64,000 nucleotides of DNA from Desulfovibrio desulfuricans (GTDB lineage Bacteria; Desulfobacterota; Desulfovibrionia; Desulfovibrionales; Desulfovibrionaceae). Shown here piece by piece: positions 9,301-15,478 of this stretch (within the stretch, counting starts at the first letter, position 1; every line of letters starts with the position of its first letter). Location of the stretch: positions 62,001 to 126,000 of the forward strand of contig NZ_JANFYZ010000003.1 in the NCBI RefSeq assembly GCF_024460775.1. Direction: 5' to 3'. The notes under the pieces are model-generated. The model did not search any database. It had not been told where the DNA came from and saw only the letters and a program-made list of their open reading frames with translations. Both the position numbers and the translations under genes were made by a program.

Positions 9301-9800
9301 CTATGTCCGCAAAAAAGCGAAGGACTCAACCCCAGCGAAGACAACACGCTCCACTGGGCGTACTCCAGCATGAATACATAAGGGGATTGCCAGCGGGTGA
9401 GGCTGATCTTCTCCACGCCCGTTTCATCCATGAGGCCAAGGATGTCCCAGTCCGCCACGGCGGCAATGCGATCCATGGCCGCGCGGGCTGCGGGAAAATT
9501 GTCGTACAGTTCGCGGCCCATTCCGGGCCAGACCGCCCCAAGACCGCAGCACATCACCGCCAAAGGCGGCGGGCCGTCAGCCCGCTCCGGCGCAATCCAC
9601 AGGCCGCGAGCTTCCAGACGGGCAAGGGCTTCGGCATCGGGAATTGCTGGCAGAGCCAGCAATTCCTGCCGCCATACGGGGTTGACGGCACCAATGCGCC
9701 ACTGCTGGCCAGCCTGTTGCAGGTTGGCATAACGCACGCCATCAAGAACTATTTCGTCTTGGAGGTTGCCTGATACTGGATTTTCGTAGTCCTGACGCAT
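6303..9800 (-). CDS. KS-less PKS-like protein: acyltransferase, acyl carrier, degenerate ketoreductase-like and dehydratase-like regions
   Basis: About 1165 residues. Residues about 75-390 are an acyltransferase: GLGAVWPGMGREL, catalytic GHSLGE (S167) and LAFHH with the catalytic histidine; the AFH context resembles malonyl-type ATs. Residues about 470-545 are a carrier domain, with the phosphopantetheine serine probably S510 in LALRSSRF in place of the usual DSL. Residues about 590-800 look like a decayed ketoreductase: GRVDGLFFVPP resembles the family's GxLDGVVHAAG, but the active-site tyrosine position reads F and no GxGxxG is seen. The last about 350 residues resemble a double-hotdog dehydratase (LDTGPFYKAAG). 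No ketosynthase is present. Start: ATG at 9800; a TTG at 9824 would add 8 residues. It is divergent from the oxoamine synthase. Confidence 0.75.
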   Translation of the reverse strand: MRQDYENPVSGNLQDEIVLDGVRYANLQQAGQQWRIGAVNPVWRQELLALPAIPDAEALARLEARGLWIAPERADGPPPLAVMCCGLGAVWPGMGRELYDNFPAARAAMDRIAAVADWDILGLMDETGVEKISLTRWQSPYVFMLEYAQWSVLSSLGLSPSLFCGHSLGELIALCFSGILAPEVAWYILDTRAVHMSELEAGASRETGMMAVHADAEIINEACATWPALYVSNYNTPHQFILSGPRGVLQEARKSLRKRRIPAIVLNVSLAFHHPSMRVLRDISLRRLSALDMSAPERPMLSGITADFYPEDQPSICQYIADLDENSVRWTECVQTMWNREGIRYFLELGPQDTLCSLAADNEPQAKCLTAGRKGKEVEGMRQACAHLYSLGYLRRDAVARRARQAASGGEARMLACKPAPHCGLRPAVAGNGANVCASAASEAPQSSVMDTANAEFADSAAAAADSAPVTASHAESMAVVLQILAQACGRPVEDLRPEMDLRYDLALRSSRFPHIVQDVEKALGITVNFEDLLQVSTIGDLGRVLSGGSAFAGQAEHTAERASATAKLCAEPLRRFAPLKALPPDGCNRDLRLEPLPLDPSASGINLQPGDAVLLCVLDAYILPRLLSGIAPLGCVLGVPQPLLERCAPLAKAGARLMPLDIDLGKGGETALVASQLQAAVADFAQAQGRVDGLFFVPPVPAGIMVAPSADDVPPQAAPERLGALMESAIAAAVPHGLRFVGSCSVLPPEAENCIFDAPLEKALDAAAHAHGVAVRAIRMLHGPERASLDEWGDMLAREILCGTAEQVIWVRPEAIDGPVVCEEPPVRDIIKENPLRFPLVFPEPQPAYRSTATLFQGGCHFSHFADKTLALHGAQQGNCLGSDVPRLPVCRSLEAMLESSRQALPWLTVTGFCDLRFFDAPELPSGITRECRVTAEAEPWLMQEKVMTRMCRSELAVRGLTPNGRHTAQYAPVSEGMVWLAAHRSSVRPLWEEVPAAASVASPVLDTGPFYKAAGLGREWRFVENFCTLPDDLFSGALSLPQTCIAPGADSGYTGDMLVVEGVLQAAWLAITSEYSKDFSDTAALAAAMQEWALHAVGFIRIGPIRADGPLRILMQRSWANARLRRFDAQVIDQEGHVFLTIHHLEFDRCDQAGLSPAVNPSA

Positions 9801-9890
9801 ATCTTTGTGCCTGTAAAGGGCCAAGGCCCGGCAACCCGACAGGGCCGAGGCAGGGCAAAAGGGGCATAGCAGCCATTTGGGTAAAGGATT

Positions 9891-9919
9891 ATGTTAGTAG
9901 ATATCATCATGCTTGTCCA
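9891..9919 (-). promoter_or_regulatory. Candidate sigma-70 promoter for the PKS-like/tolC/adaptor/flippase operon
   Basis: Read on the minus strand: TGGACA, 17-base spacer, TAACAT. It sits about 90 bases before the ATG at 9800, in the 323-base divergent gap 9801-10123. By eye only; the -10 match is moderate. Confidence 0.35.
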
Positions 9920-10005
9920 GCCAGCGCCCGCAAACTCTTTTATCGCGCAGCCAAACAAAGCAGCGCTACCTGCAAAGCTTTCAACAGAGCCGCCCCACAC
10001 GCGAC

Positions 10006-10034
10006 TTGCCATAACATCTTGCTTTGGCTATACT
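10006..10034 (+). promoter_or_regulatory. Sigma-70 promoter for the alpha-oxoamine synthase gene
   Basis: TTGCCA, exactly 17 bases, TATACT. It lies about 90 bases before the ATG at 10124 and about 90 bases from the opposing candidate promoter, so one regulator bound between them could control both arms of the locus. Confidence 0.6.
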
Positions 10035-10123
10035 GGCTACTTACAATGTTGCGCCTGCCGGATTTCGGCCCTCATCTGGCCTGCCAGGCACGGCTTTTTT
10101 GGACAAATTTACGAGGACGAGGC

Positions 10124-11443
10124 ATGAAGAACAACCATTCCTATCAGGCTGGCCAAGAGGCGGTGCAAACTCCCGCCGCCGCCGAAAGCAGCGCTTCCGG
10201 ATTTAACCGCACGCGTTCCAAGCTCGCCTTTGATCGGCTTGTGGAAATGGGAGCCAAGATGGGGATGGAAAATCCTCTGTTTCTTTGTCATGAGCGCGCG
10301 GCCAAAGCCACCACGTTCATTTCCGGCAAAGAATATCTCAATTTTTCCACGTACGACTATCTGGATATCAACGCTCACCCCGAGATCACCGCGGCCGTCA
10401 GCGAAGCGGCTGCCATTTACGGCACCTCTGCCGGCGCCAGCCGCCTGGTCGGCGGCGAACGTCCGCCCCACCGTGAGCTTGAACGCGCCTTTGCCGACCT
10501 GTACGGTGTGGAAGACTGCATCATCTATGTGAGCGGCCACGCCACCAACGTCTCGACCCTTGGCTTTCTTTTCGGCCACCGCGACGCCATTTTCCATGAC
10601 GGTCTGGCTCACAACTCGCTGGTTCAGGGCGCGCGTCTCTCCGGCGCATCGCGCTACTCATACGCCCACAACGATTGCGATGCCCTTGAAGAAATGCTCA
10701 AGGCCAAACGCGCCGAGCACAAGCGCGCCGTTATCGTTACCGAAGGCCTGTTCAGCATGGACGGCAACATCCCCGATCTGCCGCGCATCATTGAACTGAA
10801 AAAACGTTACGACTGCATGCTGCTTGTGGACGAAGCCCACTCCCTTGGCGTGCTTGGCGCAACGGGCCGTGGCGCGCATGAGCATTTCAATATTGACCCC
10901 ACCGATGTGGATATGTGGATGAGCACGCTCTCCAAATCCATGTGCGGTTGCGGCGGCTTCATTGCCGGCAGCCACGAACTGATCGAATTCCTCAAGTACG
11001 GTTCGCCGGGCTTTGTTTTCAGCGTGGGCATGCCCCCCATTATCGCCGTGGCCTGCCACAAGGCTCTGGACATCATGCTGCGCGAACCCGAGCGGGTGCA
11101 CAAGCTGCAGAAGATTTCGCACTTCTTTGTGGACTACGCCGCCAGCATTGGCCTTGATACGGGCGCGGCCCAGGGCTACGCCGTTGTGCCGGTCATGGTG
11201 GGCGACCCCATGGTGGCAGGCTTTTTGTCCAACGCACTGTTCAAGCGCGGCATCTATGTGATGCCCATCACCTTCCCTGCTGTCAAAGAAGGCACTGACC
11301 GTCTGCGTTTCTTCCTTTCCGCAGCCCATACGGAAGAACATATCCGCACGGCGCTGGATGCCGTGAAGGAAGAAATCCCCAAGGCCTGGGCCATTGTGGA
11401 CGACTACAAGCGCCAGAACGCCAGCGAGAGCGGGCAGGCGTAA
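10124..11443 (+). CDS. PLP-dependent alpha-oxoamine synthase (acyl thioester + amino acid to alpha-aminoketone)
   Basis: A 439-residue member of the BioF/KBL/SPT/CqsA family, which condenses an acyl-CoA or acyl-ACP with an amino acid and releases CO2. The PLP lysine is K271 in TLSKSMCGCGGF, and DEAHS (D236, H239) is the cofactor-ring motif. Other family landmarks are FSTYDYLDI near the N-terminus, GASRLVGGERPPHRELE and HDGLAHNSL. It is longer than BioF (about 385) through a 45-residue N-terminal extension. Chosen start: ATG behind GAGGACGAG; no good start exists upstream. No other biotin gene is near, and the divergent PKS-like carrier protein suggests an ACP-bound acyl donor. The amino acid used cannot be read. 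Confidence 0.85.
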   Translation: MKNNHSYQAGQEAVQTPAAAESSASGFNRTRSKLAFDRLVEMGAKMGMENPLFLCHERAAKATTFISGKEYLNFSTYDYLDINAHPEITAAVSEAAAIYGTSAGASRLVGGERPPHRELERAFADLYGVEDCIIYVSGHATNVSTLGFLFGHRDAIFHDGLAHNSLVQGARLSGASRYSYAHNDCDALEEMLKAKRAEHKRAVIVTEGLFSMDGNIPDLPRIIELKKRYDCMLLVDEAHSLGVLGATGRGAHEHFNIDPTDVDMWMSTLSKSMCGCGGFIAGSHELIEFLKYGSPGFVFSVGMPPIIAVACHKALDIMLREPERVHKLQKISHFFVDYAASIGLDTGAAQGYAVVPVMVGDPMVAGFLSNALFKRGIYVMPITFPAVKEGTDRLRFFLSAAHTEEHIRTALDAVKEEIPKAWAIVDDYKRQNASESGQA

Positions 11444-11483
11444 CTTCATAGCGACCCGTGTTGCGTGGTCGAACTGTCGCTTG

Positions 11484-11505
11484 AGCGGGCGTTACATCGC
11501 CCGCT
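11484..11505. repeat. Intergenic hairpin after the oxoamine synthase gene
   Basis: AGCGGGCG and CGCCCGCT arms (8 bp) with a 6-base loop. It has no T-run, so it is more likely an RNA structure than a terminator. It lies in the 174-base gap before the first glycosyltransferase gene. Confidence 0.4.
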
Positions 11506-11574
11506 TGAGGATCGCAACTGTGCGATTATGCGGCATGTTCGCATTTTCGGGCAGATGGAACCTCCGTCTGCCGT

Positions 11575-11602
11575 GCCGGGCCAAGTGGCCCGGCTCTTGT
11601 TT
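11575..11602 (+). terminator. GC-rich hairpin with T-rich tail, possible attenuator before the glycosyltransferase genes
   Basis: GCCGGGCC and GGCCCGGC arms around AAGT, followed by TCTTGTTT. It ends only 16 bases before the ATG at 11618, so it could weaken transcription between the oxoamine synthase and the glycosyltransferases, or occlude the ribosome site. The T-run is imperfect. Confidence 0.45.
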
Positions 11603-11617
11603 GCAGCGGAGAAAACC

Positions 11618-12985
11618 ATGACGCATATTGATGGCGCAGAAGCAGAGCAGAGCGCATCACAACCGAAAATGGACGCCTTGCCGGTTGTTGCCTATGTTCT
11701 GCTTTGGTTTCCCCTCTCCTCCGAAACGTTCATCTTTCGCGAGGTTGTGCAGCTTATGGCGCGGGGATTGCCTGTGCGCGCCTATACCATGTATGGTAAA
11801 AGCCTGAGCGGCTGTAGCGAAGAAATGCGCAAGTTTACCGGGCCAGTGGAACGCATGGGCGTTGGCGGCACAGTGCGCATTCTCCGGGCTTTCATACGTG
11901 CGCTTTCACGCAATCCGCTCAAGGTCTGGGGCCTCATGCGCAAGGGGTTTTTCCATCGCATGCGCAACATGGAGTCCCTGGGTGAAAATCTGTGGTGCTT
12001 CATGGCCGGCTTTTTGCTCGCCGAGTTGTGCGTGAGGGACGGCGTCAAGCTTATCCACTCCCCGTGGGCCAACGGCCCGGCAACGGCGTCATGGGTGGCT
12101 TCGCGCCTCACGGGCATTCCCTTTGCCTTTACGGGCCGCGCTGGCGACATCTACCCAGAGGACGGCCTGCTGCGGGAAAAATCCGCCGATGCGCTCTTCA
12201 TCCGCACCAACAACCACGCCAATGTGAGCTGGCTGCGCAAGTTCTGCCCTGCCGGGCAGGAATATAAGGTGCACGCCATTTACAACAGCCTTACATTTAC
12301 CCCCAAGGGGCAGTGCGCTGTCAGCATGCGCCCCCCTTACCGTCTGCTGGCGGTGGGGCGCTTTGCGCGCACCAAGGGTTTTCCCGACCTGCTCTCCGCC
12401 ATGGCGCGCCTGCAAAGAGAAAACGTGCCTGTGAGCCTGACCCTCGTGGGCAACGGGCGCTGGCGGCTCAAGCTCATGGGTATGCGCGACCGGCTGGGCC
12501 TTAAAAATATCGTTCACATGCCCGGCTTTATCCCGCACGACCAGATCTGCGGCTACATGCTCGACCACGACATGCTCATCATGCCGAGCGTTGTTCATTC
12601 CAACGGCGATCGCGACGGCATCCCCAACGTGATCATGGAAGCCCTCTCGCATCGCATGCCCGTCATTGCCACAGACGTGTGCGGCATCTCCGAAGTTATC
12701 ATCAACGGAGAAACCGGCCTGCTTACCCCGCAACGCAACCCGCGCGCCCTTGCTGATGCCGTGCGGCATATGGTTGAAGACCGGGAGCACGCAAGCCGCA
12801 TGGCCGAGGCAGGCCGCGCCCGCGTTGAAAAAATGTTTGACCGGGAAAACAACATCACGGCCCTGCTGCGCCTTTATGTGGATGAAAGCCGTCATTACTG
12901 GAGCCATTCCGGCGGACAGACCGGAAGCTCCGCAGAGGACGACATCCCAGCCGCCATGAAAGCCGGAGCGGCAGGTCACGCATGA
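11618..12985 (+). CDS. Glycosyltransferase, GT4-like (group 1), paralogue A
   Basis: About 455 residues. It transfers a sugar from an activated donor to a lipid or saccharide acceptor at the cytoplasmic face of the membrane. The C-terminal Rossmann half holds LLAVGRFARTKGFPDLL (about 245-262), VHSNGDRDGIPNVIMEA (donor-site E-x7-E type motif) and ISEVIINGETGLL. The N-terminal half starts VAYVLLWFPLSSETFIFREV, shared nearly word for word with the second glycosyltransferase at 14120. Start: ATG 11618 behind GGAG; the open frame continues 51 codons upstream through hairpins and has no better site. It overlaps the deacetylase-like gene by 4 bases. Donor and acceptor are unknown. Confidence 0.88.
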   Translation: MTHIDGAEAEQSASQPKMDALPVVAYVLLWFPLSSETFIFREVVQLMARGLPVRAYTMYGKSLSGCSEEMRKFTGPVERMGVGGTVRILRAFIRALSRNPLKVWGLMRKGFFHRMRNMESLGENLWCFMAGFLLAELCVRDGVKLIHSPWANGPATASWVASRLTGIPFAFTGRAGDIYPEDGLLREKSADALFIRTNNHANVSWLRKFCPAGQEYKVHAIYNSLTFTPKGQCAVSMRPPYRLLAVGRFARTKGFPDLLSAMARLQRENVPVSLTLVGNGRWRLKLMGMRDRLGLKNIVHMPGFIPHDQICGYMLDHDMLIMPSVVHSNGDRDGIPNVIMEALSHRMPVIATDVCGISEVIINGETGLLTPQRNPRALADAVRHMVEDREHASRMAEAGRARVEKMFDRENNITALLRLYVDESRHYWSHSGGQTGSSAEDDIPAAMKAGAAGHA

Positions 12986-14001
12986 GCGTCAAACAGCCGC
13001 TCTATCTGGCCGTCAGTCTGGACGTTGAAGAAGAAGGCCTCTTTGGCGGACGCTACGCCCGTCGTGGCTTTTCCACGCGCAACACCGCCAGCTTGAGGGC
13101 CTTGGCCCCTTTCTGCACCATGGGCGTACGCCCCACCTTGTTCTGCGCCCACAGCGTGCTGGCGGATAAAACATCCCACGAGACCCTGGCATGGCTGCGT
13201 GACGAGCACCATGCGGAAATTGGCGCACATCTGCACCACTGGAACACGCCGCCTCTGGCACTGGACGGATCGGAGCAAACCCTGCCAAACATGGCCGACA
13301 GCGTACCCGCTGCAGCACTTTCCAACGATCTGTTCGCCGCCAAACTCGTTGCGCTTAAGGAGGCTGGCCGGGCTGTGCAGAGCGCGCCGCTCACTTCCTT
13401 CCGCATGGGCAGATGGGATCTGCACCGCCAGCACTGGCCTCTTCTGGCCGCCGCGGGCATTCTTTGCGATGCCTCTGTGCGGCCCCTGCACTGCGCCCCA
13501 ACGCCAATGCAAGGCCCCAACCATTTTGACGCGCCAGGCACCCCATACTGGGTTTCGGTGGGAGACGACAGAATTTTTGAAGTTCCCCTCACAGTGACCC
13601 CTCTCGTTCCGCAGCTTCCGGCCCTGTTGCGCAGCGTGTCCGGCCCGGCTGGCAAAAAAATTCGCGCCAGCCTGAAAAACTGGGGAGCGCTGGCTCTGCT
13701 GCCAGTTTACCATCCCCTGTGGGCCATGTGCGCCATTACAAAAATTTTTGCGGCCCGTGGCGGACGGGTGCTTTCCCTGACCTGGCATTCATCAGAAATG
13801 ATGCCCGGCGGCACGCCTCACCTGCCTGACGCCGCAGCTGTGGCGCGCTTCACGCGCAAAGTTGCCGACTGGCTCAACTGGCTGCACAGGCATTACAGTG
13901 TGCGGTGCGTGACCATGGACGAACTGCGCTGCGAGCTTGGGCCAACGGCCCCCACCTTGCTGGGCAAGGGTGACTGGACTGGCGGGCCTGCAACCCCATA
14001 G
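12982..14001 (+). CDS. Polysaccharide-deacetylase-like protein
   Basis: A 339-residue protein related to the NodB/WalW-type polysaccharide deacetylases, which remove N- or O-acetyl groups from glycans using a metal. Visible landmarks are SLDVEEEG near residue 12 (catalytic/metal acid), EIGAHLHHWNTPP about residues 77-89 (metal histidines), FRMGRWDL and a late LTWHSSEMMPGG. There is no signal peptide or membrane helix, so it probably acts in the cytoplasm on a lipid-linked intermediate. ATGA overlap with the glycosyltransferase in front implies coupled translation. It sits between two paralogous glycosyltransferases, so it probably trims a sugar added in this pathway. The substrate is inferred from context. 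Confidence 0.7.
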   Translation: MSVKQPLYLAVSLDVEEEGLFGGRYARRGFSTRNTASLRALAPFCTMGVRPTLFCAHSVLADKTSHETLAWLRDEHHAEIGAHLHHWNTPPLALDGSEQTLPNMADSVPAAALSNDLFAAKLVALKEAGRAVQSAPLTSFRMGRWDLHRQHWPLLAAAGILCDASVRPLHCAPTPMQGPNHFDAPGTPYWVSVGDDRIFEVPLTVTPLVPQLPALLRSVSGPAGKKIRASLKNWGALALLPVYHPLWAMCAITKIFAARGGRVLSLTWHSSEMMPGGTPHLPDAAAVARFTRKVADWLNWLHRHYSVRCVTMDELRCELGPTAPTLLGKGDWTGGPATP

Positions 14002-14119
14002 CTCTGTTTTTCAAGAGAAATTTTACAAGCAACCCGTGATCATACATGCACAAAGAGACGGCGACAGCATTAATACCCAGCAACCCGCTGAGAAAAGCCC
14101 GCCGCATTTGGAGACAACC

Positions 14120-15478
14120 ATGACGGAAACCAGCACCAAGGCCTCCCGCCCCGTATTCAAGACGGGCCTGCCGCACGTGGCCTATGTTCTGCTGTGGTAT
14201 CCGCTGTTTACACAGCCCTTTATCTTCAGGGAAGTGGAAGGCCTCAAGGGGCTGCTGCCGCTTTCCGTCTACAGCCTGTACGGCCCCAACCTGCGCCACT
14301 GCTCCAACGAAATGCGGGCCGTGGCCGGAGAAACGCGCACCTACGGCATGCGCGCCCTGGGGCGTGTGCTGGGTGAATGCTTCCGGCAAATTGCGCTGCA
14401 CCCTTTGCGTTCCGGACGCCTCTTCCGCAAGGCCATATTCCGCCGCTGGCGCAGCTGGGAAACCCTGGGTGAAAACCTTTGGGCATTCTGCGCCGGCATG
14501 TACCTGGGCCGCCTGTTCAGCGAGGCTGGCATAGACATGATCTACGCTCCATGGCCGCGCGGCACTGCCACAGCTGCCTGGGTTGCCTCGCAGATCGCCG
14601 GTTTGCCCTTTGCCACTGCCGCGCGCGGCGACAATCTGGAGCCCGCAGACCCTGACCTTGGCGACAAACTGACCGCAGCTTTCTTTGTGCGTGCCAACAA
14701 CGAGGCGGACAAAACCCGCATCGAGGTTTTTGCCAAGGGGCAGGCCAAGGGCAAGGTGGAGCTGATCTACAACAGTCTTACCCTGCCGCCCTTGCCAGAA
14801 ACTGATATTCCCGCAAGCGTCGCCGCACCCAAGGCACAGGAAAATGCCCAGACACAACAGCCCATGGAGCGCCCCGTGCGTCTTCTGGCTCTGGGGCGGT
14901 TTGACGTTACCAAGGGTTTTGACGTGCTGATCAAGGCCTGCGCCATCCTGCGCGACAGGGGCGTGGATTTCAGGCTTACCCTTGCAGGCGGCGGCGGCGC
15001 GGTTATGGGTCTTGGACGTATGGAAGCCGAGATATTGCGCCTGCGCGAGGAGCTGCGGCTTGAAGACCGTGTGCTGCTGCCGGGCATTATTTCGCACAAC
15101 GAACTGCCGCACATCCTGGCCGAGCACGACATTTTTGCAGCGCCCTGCGTGGTGCACGAATCTGGCCGCCGCGACGGCATTCCCAACACGGTTATTGAAG
15201 CCTTGGCCTACGGCCTGCCCGTGGTGAGCACCACGGTCAACGCCCTGCCCGAAGTGGTGATCAACGGCAAAACCGGCCTTGCCGTGCCGCCCAACGATCC
15301 CGAGGCTCTGGCCGATGCCCTGCAACGCCTTGCCGATGACGACGCTCTGGCTCAGGAACTGGCGCGCAACGGCAAACAGCTTGCGGCGGATATGTTTGAC
15401 CCCACCCGCAACAATCGGCGTCTGGCAGATATTTTCATCAAACACTACACGATCTGGAAGCAAAAATGTGCGGTATAG
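14120..15478 (+). CDS. Glycosyltransferase, GT4-like (group 1), paralogue B
   Basis: About 452 residues and clearly a paralogue of the gene at 11618: shared HVAYVLLWYPLFTQPFIFREV, SLGENL/TLGENLW, IYNSLTL and DGIPNTVIEALAYGLPVVST. The nucleotide-sugar half carries LLALGRFDVTKGFDVL (about 262-278) and ALPEVVINGKTGLAVPP. Compared with paralogue A it has an insertion of about 25 mostly A/P/Q residues before that half, and a longer segment around GGGGAVMGLGRM. Start: ATG behind GGAGACAACC; the frame is open 61 codons further but without a ribosome site. It overlaps the asparagine synthase gene by 13 bases. The two copies probably add successive or different sugars (inference). Confidence 0.88.
   Translation: MTETSTKASRPVFKTGLPHVAYVLLWYPLFTQPFIFREVEGLKGLLPLSVYSLYGPNLRHCSNEMRAVAGETRTYGMRALGRVLGECFRQIALHPLRSGRLFRKAIFRRWRSWETLGENLWAFCAGMYLGRLFSEAGIDMIYAPWPRGTATAAWVASQIAGLPFATAARGDNLEPADPDLGDKLTAAFFVRANNEADKTRIEVFAKGQAKGKVELIYNSLTLPPLPETDIPASVAAPKAQENAQTQQPMERPVRLLALGRFDVTKGFDVLIKACAILRDRGVDFRLTLAGGGGAVMGLGRMEAEILRLREELRLEDRVLLPGIISHNELPHILAEHDIFAAPCVVHESGRRDGIPNTVIEALAYGLPVVSTTVNALPEVVINGKTGLAVPPNDPEALADALQRLADDDALAQELARNGKQLAADMFDPTRNNRRLADIFIKHYTIWKQKCAV

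Noticed and set aside
11465-11617. Upstream extension of glycosyltransferase A
   Set aside because: The frame is open for 51 codons but runs through two hairpins, has no ribosome site and no glycosyltransferase-like residues.
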